DNA from: CAYMGM01 sp964390005
GTDB lineage: Bacteria; Pseudomonadota; Alphaproteobacteria; UBA9219
Reading direction: 5' to 3'
Length of the DNA stretch: 64,000 nucleotides
Assembly: GCA_964390005.1 (NCBI GenBank)
Contig: CAYMGM010000002.1
Coordinates: 205,460-269,459, forward strand
In this document: positions 1-8,543 of the stretch, piece by piece
Position numbering within the stretch: position 1 is the stretch's first letter
Layout of the letters: each line of letters starts with the position of its first letter
Position numbers and translations under genes: made by a program
The notes under the pieces: generated by a model
What the model was told of the DNA's origin: nothing
What the model saw: the letters and a program-made list of their open reading frames with translations, nothing else
Database searches by the model: none

Positions 1-464
1 AGAAATCAGGCCTTTGGCCCGATCTTTTGTTGATCGACGGCGGCGCGGGTCAGTTGGGGCGCGTCCAAAAGGTTTTAGCCGATCTAGGCGTGACGGACGT
101 TGCCGTTGTCGGGATTGCCAAAGGCCCCGATCGCAACGCCGGGCGTGAGCGTTTTTTCCTGCCCGGACGCGCACCGTTTAGCCTGCCCCCCGACGATCCT
201 ATTTTATACTACCTGCAACGCCTGCGCGACGAAGCCCACCGCTATGCCAACGGCACGCACGGCGCACGGCGAACCCGCGCCATCGACGATTCGGGCCTTG
301 ACGCCATCGCGGGTATCGGCCCCAGCCGAAAAAAAGCCCTTTTGCGTCATTTTGGCTCGGCCAAGGGGGTGGAGGCCGCCGGAATCGAGGACTTAATGCG
401 TGTGAAAGGTATCAGCCGCCTCGCCGCGAAAAAGATCTATGATTATTTCCACGTAAGGGGTTAA
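1..464 (+). CDS. uvrC: UvrABC excinuclease subunit C, C-terminal part (cut by window edge)
   Basis: UvrC makes both incisions around a DNA lesion in nucleotide excision repair. Only the last ~154 residues are present; the frame is open to the left edge, so the N-terminal GIY-YIG nuclease and UvrB-binding parts lie outside. Visible are the end of the RNase H-like 3'... 5'-incision nuclease domain (PDLLLIDGGAGQL, then VVGIAKGPDRNAGRE and a F-x-L-P stretch) and the C-terminal tandem helix-hairpin-helix (GLDAIAGIGPSRKKALLRHF and DLMRVKGISRLAAKKIYDYF). The protein ends with the usual DYFH-type tail. It is followed 57 bp later by pgsA, a common alphaproteobacterial order. There is no sign of damage. 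Confidence 0.96.
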   Translation, partial: KSGLWPDLLLIDGGAGQLGRVQKVLADLGVTDVAVVGIAKGPDRNAGRERFFLPGRAPFSLPPDDPILYYLQRLRDEAHRYANGTHGARRTRAIDDSGLDAIAGIGPSRKKALLRHFGSAKGVEAAGIEDLMRVKGISRLAAKKIYDYFHVRG

Positions 465-521
465 ATGGCGGCATTCGACCGGACGATTGATTCTTGACAT
501 TAAAGCCTTCAGGACCGCGCC

Positions 522-1076
522 ATGTTCAACTCGATGCCTAACAAACTGACGTTATCGCGCATTATCGTGATTCCGATCATTTTGATTTTGCTTGTCATGC
601 CCCAAGCTTGGGCCGCATGGGTTGCTGTTGTCCTTTTCGCCGTCGCGGGCTTTACCGATTGGCTGGATGGCTATCTGGCGCGACGCACCAAACAGGTCTC
701 GAAGATCGGTCAATTTTTAGACCCAATTGCCGATAAACTTTTGGTCTCGGCTGTTTTGCTGTTCCTTGTCGGCAACGGCAAGATCAACGGCTTTGCCATT
801 TGGCCCGCCGTGATCATTTTGCTGCGTGAAGTCGCCGTCTCGGGCCTGCGCGAGTTTTTGGCCGGGCTTCGGATCAGCGTGCCTGTCAGCAAGCTGGCCA
901 AATGGAAAACAACGATCCAGTTGATCGCTCTTGGTTTTTTGATCGTTGGCTATCATGCCCCGGCCTTTTTACCGGCCGAGGCCCTTGGCGATCTGCTGTT
1001 ATGGATTGCAGGTGGCCTGACCGTTATTACGGGCTATGATTACTGGCGCGCCAGCCTTAAACATTTCGAAGAATAA
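522..1076 (+). CDS. pgsA: CDP-diacylglycerol--glycerol-3-phosphate 3-phosphatidyltransferase
   Basis: This inner-membrane enzyme makes phosphatidylglycerol phosphate from CDP-diacylglycerol and glycerol-3-phosphate, the committed step to PG and cardiolipin. The 184-residue length is usual. The CDP-alcohol phosphotransferase signature D-G-x2-A-R-x8-G-x3-D-x3-D is complete (D49 G50, A53 R54, G63, D67, D71), followed by several hydrophobic segments. The ATG at 522 is chosen because AGGA lies 7 nt upstream; an in-frame ATG at 534 is the alternative. It probably forms a unit with uvrC. The 126 bp after it contain only a weak short palindrome (GGGCTTAAGCCC near 1120) and no gene. Confidence 0.95.
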   Translation: MFNSMPNKLTLSRIIVIPIILILLVMPQAWAAWVAVVLFAVAGFTDWLDGYLARRTKQVSKIGQFLDPIADKLLVSAVLLFLVGNGKINGFAIWPAVIILLREVAVSGLREFLAGLRISVPVSKLAKWKTTIQLIALGFLIVGYHAPAFLPAEALGDLLLWIAGGLTVITGYDYWRASLKHFEE

Positions 1077-1202
1077 AGCCGAATAATCCGCGCCAAAAAC
1101 GTCTTATCGTATGCATGGGCTTAAGCCCTTTTCAACGCGGCTGCGCCCATAACGGTCTTCTCCCGCCTGCCTGCCTTTAGGCGTTTCGGAAAGGAAAAGA
1201 CC

Positions 1203-2390
1203 ATGACATGCCCCAACGATACCTACAGCCTTTTCATGCCGGGCAAAACGATTTACGGCGCGGGATCGGCTGATTCTGTCCCCGAAGCCATCACCCTTTT
1301 AGGCGGGCAAAAACCGCTGATCGTCACGGACAAAGGCATTGTCAAAGTCGGCATTCTGAAACGCATCACCGAGCGGCTGTCGGGCGCTGGCATCAGCTAT
1401 GCCGTTTACGATGAAACGGTTCCGAACCCGCGCGTTCAAAATGTTATCGATGGCGTCGAAACCTTCAAGAAAAACGCCTGCGACAGCCTGATTACGCTGG
1501 GTGGCGGCTCGTCGCACGATTGTGGCAAAGGCATTGGCCTTGTCGTACAAAACGGCGGACATATTCAGGATTTTGAAGGGATCGACCGCTCGGACAAGCC
1601 TTTTCTGCCTTATGTCGCGGTCAATACGACATCGGGAACAGCGTCGGAAATGACCCGCTTTACGATCATTTCGGACCCTCAGCGCCAAGTCAAAATGGCC
1701 ATCGTCGATTGGCGCGTCACGCCGGGGATCGCCATTAACGACCCGCTTTTGACGATGTCCATGCCGCCCGATCTGACAGCTGCAACGGGCATGGACGCTT
1801 TGACCCATGCAGTCGAAGCTTTTGTTTCCGTGGCCGCGACGCCGCTGACGGATTCGGCTGCCGAAAAAGCTTTTGCGCTTGTTTTCGAGCATTTGCGTGG
1901 CGCTGTCGCCAACGGGCAAAATCTTGAAGCGCGCGAAGCGATGTGCCATGCCGAGTATCTGGCCGGGGTCGCTTTTAACAATGCCAGCCTTGGTTACGTT
2001 CACGCCATGGCGCACCAGTTGGGCGGTTTTTATGATCTGCCGCATGGCGAATGCAATGCCGTTTTGTTACCCTATGTCTCGCGTTTCAATCTTATTTCCT
2101 GCGTCAAAAAGTTTGCCCGCATGGCGGCCTGCTTTGGCGAAAACACCGACGGTCTGACGCCGCGCGATGCCGCCGATTTGGCGTTAAAGGCGATCACGCG
2201 CCTTTCCGCCGATGTTGGCATTCCGTCAAATCTGATTGAACTGGGGCGGCGCTATCGCAAAGATGTCAAACCTTCCGATATTCCGACCATGACGCGCAAC
2301 GCGCAGAAAGACGTTTGCGGCCTAACCAATCCGCGGCGAGCAACCGATGAAGAGATCGCCGCCATCTTCAGCGCGGCAATGGAAGGCTAA
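1203..2390 (+). CDS. Iron-containing (group III) alcohol dehydrogenase
   Basis: NAD(P)-dependent Fe-ADH family enzyme (AdhB, FucO and Bacillus-type methanol dehydrogenase relatives) of 395 residues, a normal length. The N-terminal dinucleotide domain shows GGGSSHDCGKG at about 100-110. The C-terminal helical domain has the metal ligands D198, H202 (GMDALTHAVEAF), H267 (VHAMAHQLGG) and H281 (LPHGECNAVLLP). The ATG at 1203 has AGGAAAAG just upstream. The substrate cannot be read from sequence; a short-chain alcohol or a polyol-derived aldehyde is likely. It stands alone on the plus strand and converges with the histidine kinase gene, only 11 bp away. Confidence 0.92.
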   Translation: MTCPNDTYSLFMPGKTIYGAGSADSVPEAITLLGGQKPLIVTDKGIVKVGILKRITERLSGAGISYAVYDETVPNPRVQNVIDGVETFKKNACDSLITLGGGSSHDCGKGIGLVVQNGGHIQDFEGIDRSDKPFLPYVAVNTTSGTASEMTRFTIISDPQRQVKMAIVDWRVTPGIAINDPLLTMSMPPDLTAATGMDALTHAVEAFVSVAATPLTDSAAEKAFALVFEHLRGAVANGQNLEAREAMCHAEYLAGVAFNNASLGYVHAMAHQLGGFYDLPHGECNAVLLPYVSRFNLISCVKKFARMAACFGENTDGLTPRDAADLALKAITRLSADVGIPSNLIELGRRYRKDVKPSDIPTMTRNAQKDVCGLTNPRRATDEEIAAIFSAAMEG

Positions 2391-2396
2391 ACGGAA

Positions 2397-2415
2397 AAGG
2401 CTTATAAAAAGCCTT
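2397..2415. terminator. Short hairpin between convergent genes
   Basis: Seven-base-pair stem AAGGCTT / AAGCCTT with a 5-nt loop at the convergence of the alcohol dehydrogenase and the histidine kinase. Read on the minus strand it is followed by TTTTCC. It overlaps the kinase stop codon, so it is a weak terminator candidate. Confidence 0.3.
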
Positions 2416-4489
2416 CTTGCTTCAGATATGCTTTGACGTGCGCCAGCTCACCCATAATCTTTTGGGCCAGATCGGTCCGGCCTGTCGCATCGCCCTTGTA
2501 AGCATGCGCCTCACCACAGATCTGGCGCAGATATCCGGCGCCAATGTCGCCGCTAAGCCCCATCAGCTGCTGCGTCGTTTCAAGCCAGACATGAATATCC
2601 TCTTCGATCGCAGAGGACGGGCCCAAAATATCGATCAGCGAATCCAACTTTTCCATAGCCTTGCCGACATGCTCGCGTGCGGTCTCAAGGCTTCCGGTCG
2701 TCGAAACGCTGAGCATTTTCAGATTCACAGGGTGCGTGCGCCCCGAAGAGATTGGTTTTAACGGCGTGCCCGATGACGTGGCGTCAAAAGCGATCCACGC
2801 CGCCAGCGTTTGATGCAAAATGCGCATATTAATCGGCTTGCTGATATATTCGTCCATCCCGGCCTGAAGGCATTTTTCTTTGTCGCCAACCATCGCGTTG
2901 GCCGTCATCGCGATAATCGGCACATGCGCGCCCGTCGCTTGTTCCAAATCGCGGATCGCTTTTGTTGCATCGTAGCCGTTCATATCCGGCATATAACAAT
3001 CCATGAGAACAGCCGTCCAAGGCCCGCGTTCTCTGTACGCGGCAAGCGCTTCAAGACCCGTGGCCGCAATTTCGAAATCATCAACGCCAAACTTATGCAT
3101 AACCTGCTTGATCAGCATTTGATTCATGGGCTGATCTTCGGCGATCAACAGACGCGCTTGGTCTGGCGCGATACGCCCGCCGCCCCTGTGTTCTGGCGTC
3201 ATCGCGTCTTCGATATATAGTTTTTCCGTCGTCTCAAACGGGATGACAAACCAAAAGGTCGAGCCTTCGCCCGCGATGCTATCGACGCCGATTTTACCCG
3301 CCATGCGCAAAACAAGCTCGCGCGTTATGGCAAGCCCAAGGCCCGTTCCGCCATAGCGCCGCGTTGTCGAGTTGTCGGCCTGAACAAATTTATCAAAAAC
3401 GCTCGACAACTTCTCAGGCGAAATGCCGATGCCCGTATCCGCGACTTCGCAACGAAACTCAACATGCGTTTCGTTCAAGCGAACGACTTTGGCGCGAACT
3501 TCGATGTGCCCTTGATTGGTATATTTGACCGCATTGCTGACCAGATTTGTCAGAATGCGCTTAAAGCGCAGCGGATCGCCAACCAGATAGGGCAGCGCTT
3601 CATATTCATATTGCCGAATAATTGGCAGGCCTTTTTCGCGCGCGAGCAACGCCAGTTCATGCATGACCATCGACAAGATCTGATAGGGATCGAACCCAAT
3701 CGTTTCCATCTGAACTTCGCCAGCTTCGATCTTCGATAGATCCAAAATGTCATTCACGATTTTCAAAAGATTGTTCGACGACTGATAGACGATGCTGATC
3801 AAGTGCTGTTGATCGGGCGATAGGGGCGACGATTGTAAAAGCTGCGCCGTTCCCATAATGCCATTCAAAGGCGTCCGCAATTCATGCGACATATTCGCCA
3901 AAAACTCGCTTTTTGTCCTGTTGGCCGTTTCGGCGCGTTCAATGATCTGGCGAAAATCGTCCTCTTTTTCTTTTTGCGCCGATATGTCGCGGATTATCCC
4001 AACATAAAGGGTCTTGCGGCCAAACGACATCTTATTCACCGTCACGGCCATCGGAAAAGACGATCCATCCTTGCGATAGGCGACAAAATTTCTCTCGGCC
4101 CCCAGCACCTCGTAATCTTCTTGAACGGCGCGTTTTAAAATGCCTTCCCGTAATCCCATCTGTGCTGGCGGCATCAACAAATTGATCCGCTTGCCGATCA
4201 TCTCCTGCGCTTCGTACTGAAATTGGCTGACAGCGGTTTTGTTGAACAGGCGAATCTCGCCCCGATCATCAACAGCGACAATGCCTTCGGGTACATGATC
4301 AAGAATGACATGCGCTTCTTTCTCGTCGATGTCGGGCGTTTTTATCGTCGCCCGCGTGACCGAGCGTTCTTTACGAAGAAGCGCGCGCATGCCCCCCACG
4401 TAAACAGCCGCGATAATCCCGCCTAACAGGGCGGCCCAAAGAACCAAGGTCTCTCGATCTGGCGGCAAATTGATTGTCAGCACAGCCAT
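2402..4489 (-). CDS. Membrane-anchored PAS hybrid sensor histidine kinase
   Basis: Two-component sensor of 695 residues. Order: one N-terminal membrane segment (~15-35), a PAS domain (~60-170, ending in the PAC-like YVGIIRDISAQKEKEDDF), a HisKA helix with the phosphoacceptor H202 in FLANMSHELRTPLNG, a HATPase_c domain (NLVSNAVKYTN, DTGIGISPEKL, GTGLGLAITREL), a receiver domain (LLIAEDQPMNQ, then MDCYMPDMNG with the phosphorylatable Asp, MTANAM, and the conserved Lys in YISKPIN), and a ~90-residue C-terminal helical tail that could be an Hpt-like or linker region without a clear Hpt motif. No cognate response regulator is adjacent. The signal sensed is unknown; PAS suggests a cytoplasmic or redox ligand. 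Confidence 0.93.
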   Translation of the reverse strand: MAVLTINLPPDRETLVLWAALLGGIIAAVYVGGMRALLRKERSVTRATIKTPDIDEKEAHVILDHVPEGIVAVDDRGEIRLFNKTAVSQFQYEAQEMIGKRINLLMPPAQMGLREGILKRAVQEDYEVLGAERNFVAYRKDGSSFPMAVTVNKMSFGRKTLYVGIIRDISAQKEKEDDFRQIIERAETANRTKSEFLANMSHELRTPLNGIMGTAQLLQSSPLSPDQQHLISIVYQSSNNLLKIVNDILDLSKIEAGEVQMETIGFDPYQILSMVMHELALLAREKGLPIIRQYEYEALPYLVGDPLRFKRILTNLVSNAVKYTNQGHIEVRAKVVRLNETHVEFRCEVADTGIGISPEKLSSVFDKFVQADNSTTRRYGGTGLGLAITRELVLRMAGKIGVDSIAGEGSTFWFVIPFETTEKLYIEDAMTPEHRGGGRIAPDQARLLIAEDQPMNQMLIKQVMHKFGVDDFEIAATGLEALAAYRERGPWTAVLMDCYMPDMNGYDATKAIRDLEQATGAHVPIIAMTANAMVGDKEKCLQAGMDEYISKPINMRILHQTLAAWIAFDATSSGTPLKPISSGRTHPVNLKMLSVSTTGSLETAREHVGKAMEKLDSLIDILGPSSAIEEDIHVWLETTQQLMGLSGDIGAGYLRQICGEAHAYKGDATGRTDLAQKIMGELAHVKAYLKQEGFL

Positions 4490-4676
4490 AGCGTTTTCTC
4501 ATCCAACAACGATCTATTGCTGATTTAAAAGGCAATTGATAAAGATTTGGTGGGGAGACAAAGTACATGCGTATGGTTAAAGGGGGAGCCTTGAAAGTTT
4601 TCTGTCGTCTTTCATAGGTCTTCTTTCTTCTTTATAACGAACGCATTCCTTCATTCATTTTGTGGACAGACTTTTT

Positions 4677-5114
4677 ATGGTTAAAGAAGAAAAACGCTCA
4701 TCCTTACGCTCATGGACCCTTGCGGCGGGAACGGCTCTTGTCACACAAATGGCCGCTGTCACGTTGACAACCCCATGGGTCGGAAACTTCGCCATTCGTT
4801 CTGCCTCTTTGTGCGTTCTCATATGCGGCTGTTTCTGGCGCTTGGACGAAGCGGTCTCGCTTCTTGATCCCGTGACGATGGATCGGCAAAAAGATAAAAT
4901 CCGAGAAAAAATACACGTGACATCGGATCTAGAAAAAATTGCCTTTTGCGCCCTTCTTTCCACGACGCTGGTCGGATCAACAAGTCTTACCGAAAGATTA
5001 GCCGAAGCCCGTAAACCTGTGCCCCCGGCCCCTATCGCAGAAAAATATAAGCTTTCGGTGCGCCCTGCGCCATTGATCGTTGTGCCGACACCCCCTTCGG
5101 TTATCAAGCTTTAA
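4677..5114 (+). CDS. Hypothetical membrane protein, 145 aa
   Basis: I do not recognise a family. The product begins with a basic N-terminus (VKEEKRSSLRSW), then two or three hydrophobic stretches (LAAGTALVTQMAAVTLTT, ASLCVLICGCFW and FCALLSTTLVG), and ends in a proline-rich tail (PAPLIVVPTPPSVIKL). ATG 4677 is chosen; an in-frame GTG at 4662 would add five residues. An equally long reading frame exists on the opposite strand, but the plus frame has plausible membrane segments and lies 17 bp before the metallophosphatase gene on the same strand, which suggests co-transcription. Confidence 0.55.
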   Translation: MVKEEKRSSLRSWTLAAGTALVTQMAAVTLTTPWVGNFAIRSASLCVLICGCFWRLDEAVSLLDPVTMDRQKDKIREKIHVTSDLEKIAFCALLSTTLVGSTSLTERLAEARKPVPPAPIAEKYKLSVRPAPLIVVPTPPSVIKL

Positions 5115-5131
5115 CCCGTAGGGCCGTTGTC

Positions 5132-6088
5132 ATGAGTTACCGCGCGCCTGCGTGGCCCTCGCTGCTTGAATGGGAAGAACATCGTTTTCCGCCTGCTTTT
5201 ATTTATCCGTTTTCGCAAACCTACGGCATTGGCGATATTCATGGGCGGCTGGATGAACTTTTACGCCTGATGGACAGGGTCGAGCGCGAGATTTGCAACG
5301 ATCCCGACACGCTTTATCCTATCCTTGTTTTTTTAGGCGATTACGGCGACCGCGGCCCACAAACCAAAGAAGTCATTGCCTATTTGTTGCACGACTTACC
5401 TTCCGTCGGCGAGACGCGCTTTCTGCGCGGCAATCATGACGAAGCAATCAACCGCCTGCTGGACTCTGGTCTTTCGGATTCTACAAAAGAATGGGCCTGG
5501 CGCACCTGGACCCCGCCCAGCGCTGGCGGCGAGGCCACGCTTCGGTCCTATGGCGTGCGTCTGCGCAAAAGCGATTTCCCGCTGCACAATTTGCCAAAGG
5601 CGCGCCTTTTGAATCTCTGCGCCGAGCTCCATGATAAAATGCCGCCGTCTCATCGCGCGTTTTTCTGGCAAACCGAGCCCTATGTCGTGCGCGGCGGAAG
5701 CATCTTTGTTCATGCAGGCGTCAGACCAGATACGCCTTATTACAACCAATACGGCGACAGCTTGTACAATATCCGAGAGGACTTCTTGACCTATCGCGGC
5801 GATTTTCACGGCAAGACGGTCATCTATGGCCACACGGCCTCGCGCAGCGGGATGCCGCATGTTGATATCAATAAGATCGGCGTTGATGCAGGATGTTCGT
5901 TTAACGATGGCCGGTTGGCTGCCGTTGTCATCAAGCCCAAGCAGTCGCCGCGCTTTTTGTTCTCGCGCCCGATGCCGCGCAGCCTATGGCAGCGCTTCAA
6001 AAAACGACTGACGCACGAACCGCACGAAGAAAGCTCCAACTGGTACGGCTATCAGTACCAAAAAGCGATAAAGACCTTAGGCTTTTAG
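5132..6088 (+). CDS. Metallophosphatase, PPP/bacterial Ser-Thr phosphatase-like
   Basis: Calcineurin-like two-metal phosphoesterase of 318 residues. All family blocks are visible: GDIHG (residues ~32-36), GDYGDRG (~70), GNHDE (~100), a histidine in FVHAGVRP and a late GHT motif (VIYGHTASR) followed by GVDAGC. This is the pattern of lambda-type and diadenosine-tetraphosphatase-type PPP enzymes (PrpA, ApaH relatives), so the substrate could be a phosphoprotein or a dinucleoside polyphosphate. ATG 5132 has AGGG upstream. Its 3' end overlaps the convergent small gene at 6085 by 4 bp. Confidence 0.88.
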   Translation: MSYRAPAWPSLLEWEEHRFPPAFIYPFSQTYGIGDIHGRLDELLRLMDRVEREICNDPDTLYPILVFLGDYGDRGPQTKEVIAYLLHDLPSVGETRFLRGNHDEAINRLLDSGLSDSTKEWAWRTWTPPSAGGEATLRSYGVRLRKSDFPLHNLPKARLLNLCAELHDKMPPSHRAFFWQTEPYVVRGGSIFVHAGVRPDTPYYNQYGDSLYNIREDFLTYRGDFHGKTVIYGHTASRSGMPHVDINKIGVDAGCSFNDGRLAAVVIKPKQSPRFLFSRPMPRSLWQRFKKRLTHEPHEESSNWYGYQYQKAIKTLGF

Positions 6089-6357
6089 CCGTCGATCCCA
6101 AAAGCCGCGTTTGAACTCCGCTGCCGAAGCAACGATTGAATAGAACGAGCAGGCTTTGCTTCAAGGGGGCCAAAACCGCTATAAGGAAGCGAAGGCGGCG
6201 ACATCACAACAGGGACAGGCACAAAGACAATTTCCGGCGGCTGGAAATAACCATAAAGAGATTTCGCGATCGAGAAACTCGCAAGCGTAATGGCCGCAAG
6301 GTTAAGAATGATACAGGCCTTTCCTGAAAGGCCCATTTTTTCTTCTGGGGCTGACAT
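6085..6357 (-). CDS. Small single-pass membrane protein, 90 aa, unknown
   Basis: No family recognised. It has a short hydrophilic N-terminus, one hydrophobic segment (CIILNLAAITLASFSIAKSL), and a proline-rich periplasmic or cytoplasmic tail (EIVFVPVPVVMSPPSLPYSGF). ATG 6357 is preferred because GGAAAG lies about 10 nt upstream; a TTG at 6378 gives a longer frame. The layout (one membrane helix plus Pro/Val-rich tail) resembles the 4677 product, and the two genes bracket the metallophosphatase on opposite strands. Confidence 0.5.
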   Translation of the reverse strand: MSAPEEKMGLSGKACIILNLAAITLASFSIAKSLYGYFQPPEIVFVPVPVVMSPPSLPYSGFGPLEAKPARSIQSLLRQRSSNAAFGIDG

Positions 6358-6434
6358 CTTATTCTTTCCGTTTTTCAAAAGCTTTCCCTAGCCTTTAAAG
6401 CGCAAAAGGCCAGCCAAAACAATCCGCATTACTT

Positions 6435-6890
6435 TCAAAGCCCCAGCGCCGCGATGGCCCCGCGCGCCAGCGCATCGGCGCGCTCGTTTTCGGGGTGGCC
6501 GCGATGCCCTTTCACCCAGAAAAGCTTAAGCTGATGGCGCTGCGTGGCTTCGTCCAGCCGCTGCCATAAGTCGATATTCTTAACGGGCGTCTTATCGGCT
6601 GTTTTCCAGCCGCGCTTTTTCCAGTTCGCCAGCCACTGTTCAAGCCCGTTTTTGACATATTGGCTGTCGGTCGTCAGATGCACTTGGGCCGGTTTTTTCA
6701 ACGCCTCTAGCGCGACAATGACCGCCATCAGCTCCATACGGTTGTTGGTCGTCTGAGGCTCGGCCCCGCACAGCTCTTTTTCCAGCGTGCCATAGCGCAA
6801 GATAGCCCCCCACCCGCCGGGCCCGGGGTTTCCCGAACAAGCGCCATCTGTAAAAATCTCAACGGTTCCCGATAAGGCTTCGTCGGTCAT
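6435..6890 (-). CDS. rnhA: Ribonuclease HI
   Basis: Degrades the RNA strand of RNA-DNA hybrids in the cytoplasm (primer removal, R-loops). It has 151 residues, the usual size. The four catalytic acids are present: Asp in IFTDGACSGNPGPGG, Glu in NNRMELMAV, Asp in LTTDSQYVKNG and Asp in NERADALARG; the basic protrusion (WKKRGWKTADKTPVKN) is intact. Its start overlaps the stop of thrB by 4 bp, so the two are translationally coupled; thrB-rnhA is a common alphaproteobacterial pair. Confidence 0.96.
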   Translation of the reverse strand: MTDEALSGTVEIFTDGACSGNPGPGGWGAILRYGTLEKELCGAEPQTTNNRMELMAVIVALEALKKPAQVHLTTDSQYVKNGLEQWLANWKKRGWKTADKTPVKNIDLWQRLDEATQRHQLKLFWVKGHRGHPENERADALARGAIAALGL

Positions 6891-7852
6891 GGATCAAAAC
6901 CATAGGCCGTCAGGCTTGAGATTTGCTGATGGAACACCAGCCGCGTCAGATATTCCGTGGGATCCAAGGGCTTGACCAAAGCGCCGGGCACTTGGTTCAA
7001 CCAATCATAAAGGCGCGACAGCAAAAACCGCATCGACGCGCCGCGTGCCAGCGTCGGCAACCGCCATTTTTCTTCCTGAGAAAGCGGACGGACGCGCTCA
7101 TACCCCTGCAGCATCGCGCGCGCCTTGGTGATATTGAACGAGACGTTATGTTCAAAGCACCAAGCGTTCATCGTGATGACAAGGTCGTAAACCAGAAAAT
7201 CGGTGCAAGCGAAGTAAAAGTCGAACACGCCCGTAATCTTGTTGTCGGTCGCAAAAACATTGTTGGGAAACAAATCGGCATGGATCAGCCCGCGCGGCAG
7301 ATCCGTCGGCCAGCTTTGGCTTAAAAAGGCCATTTCTTCCGTTAAAACAGCCCCCAGCCCCTGCCGGACTTCGTCGGCACGGCCCTGCGTTTTATCGAAC
7401 AGGTCCTTCCAAGACGGCAGGCTCATCGTATTGGGGCGCGTCATTTGAAAGCCCTGCCCCGCCACATGAAGCCGCGCCAAAGTCTTACCGATATCGCCGC
7501 ACAATTCCGGCGTTAGGCGGTCTGGCATTGAACCTTCAAGAAAGGTCGTCAGCGCGGCGGGTCGCTCTTTGATCACAGAAATGAACGCGCCGTCTTTGCG
7601 CGGCACAGGTGCTGGCGCCGGAATCTGGCTTTTGACCAAATGGTCCATCAACCCCAGAAAAAAAGGCAGATCCATCGGATTCACGCGCTTTTCATACAGC
7701 GTGAGGATGTATTTGCTTTGATCTGTTTTTAAAAGATAATTGGTGTTTTCAACGCCGGATTTAATGCCGGTCAGCTCCTGCACCTGCCCAATATTATAGG
7801 CAGCCAGAGCCTCTTTCGCCTCATCCAAACTCACATGGGTATAAACGGCCAT
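6887..7852 (-). CDS. thrB: Homoserine kinase (APH-fold type)
   Basis: Phosphorylates homoserine in threonine biosynthesis. This is the alphaproteobacterial and pseudomonad ThrB of the aminoglycoside-phosphotransferase fold, not the GHMP type. It has 321 residues starting MAVYTHVSLDEAKEALAAYNIG, with the family blocks SGVENTNYLL, the catalytic loop GLIHADLFPNNVF and the metal-binding GVFDFYFACTDFLVYDL. It is the first gene of thrB-rnhA. The gene upstream on the same strand (the MarR regulator, ending at 7859) is only 6 bp away, so the three may be co-transcribed. Confidence 0.95.
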   Translation of the reverse strand: MAVYTHVSLDEAKEALAAYNIGQVQELTGIKSGVENTNYLLKTDQSKYILTLYEKRVNPMDLPFFLGLMDHLVKSQIPAPAPVPRKDGAFISVIKERPAALTTFLEGSMPDRLTPELCGDIGKTLARLHVAGQGFQMTRPNTMSLPSWKDLFDKTQGRADEVRQGLGAVLTEEMAFLSQSWPTDLPRGLIHADLFPNNVFATDNKITGVFDFYFACTDFLVYDLVITMNAWCFEHNVSFNITKARAMLQGYERVRPLSQEEKWRLPTLARGASMRFLLSRLYDWLNQVPGALVKPLDPTEYLTRLVFHQQISSLTAYGFDP

Positions 7853-7858
7853 AGGAAA

Positions 7859-8320
7859 TCATCCAATCCGGTTGCTGTAATTGATCAACGAGGTCCAGAA
7901 ACGCTCAAGCTTGCGCAGCGTCGTCGTGGCCGTCGTGATTTCATCAGCTTCCAGATGGGATTCAGGCAGCATGGCCACCTGCTTTTCAAAATAGGCATCA
8001 AGGCGTTTGTGCAGCGCAAGCCCCTTTTCCGAGAGCTTCACGCGAACCGAGCGCCGATCATGCGGCGAGCGTTCTTGCACCAAATAGTCGCCTTCGACCA
8101 TTTTTTTGACGTTATAAGACACATTCGAGCCCAAATAATAGCCGCGCGCCGTCAGTTCGCCCACCGTCATTTCGTCTTCGGCGATGTTATAAAGGATAAG
8201 AGCTTGGACGTTGTTAATGTCCTGAATGCCTTGGCGGTCCAGATCGACTTGAATGACTTCCAGAAAATGGCGGTGGAGTCTTTCGACCAAAAGGACGGCT
8301 TCATAATAGGGATGCTTCAC
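7859..8320 (-). CDS. ldtR: MarR-family regulator, LdtR-like
   Basis: Winged-helix MarR repressor of 153 residues. The central stretch (INNVQALILYNI, then MTVGELTARGYYLGSNVSYN and VKKMVEGDYLVQERSPHDRRSVRV) matches what I know of the alphaproteobacterial LdtR group, which in Liberibacter and Rhizobiales controls an L,D-transpeptidase and osmotic tolerance. No ldt gene is in this window. GTG 8320 is chosen because GGAGG sits 8 nt upstream; a longer frame back to 8524 has no such site and its extra N-terminus is not MarR-like. The divergent neighbour is the UDG-like gene, so the 8321-8543 interval may hold an operator. Confidence 0.82.
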   Translation of the reverse strand: MKHPYYEAVLLVERLHRHFLEVIQVDLDRQGIQDINNVQALILYNIAEDEMTVGELTARGYYLGSNVSYNVKKMVEGDYLVQERSPHDRRSVRVKLSEKGLALHKRLDAYFEKQVAMLPESHLEADEITTATTTLRKLERFWTSLINYSNRIG

Positions 8321-8543
8321 GGCGGGGGCCTCCGGTAAACGGATAGAATCTGTAGTTCCTTCAAAATAGCAGCCTATCCGCGCGGGTCTATAGGAAAATG
8401 TGGCCAAAGGGGCCAAGGGGGACTCGCAGACGGCATTCGGCATGCAGAAAACAAGATTTTTGACCTTTCTCAGGCTTGATCTGATCGCCGCATCATGAAA
8501 AAACAGTCCGCCCGATCTTATCACTCTGAATGCTGAAGGCCAA

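Noticed and set aside
1299..2045. Minus-strand open frame of 248 codons inside the alcohol dehydrogenase
   Set aside because: Shadow of a conserved gene; composition typical of antisense frames.
4655..5107. Minus-strand 150-codon frame opposite the 4677 gene
   Set aside because: Same length as the plus frame, but without membrane segments or context; the plus frame is co-directional with the phosphatase. Some doubt remains.
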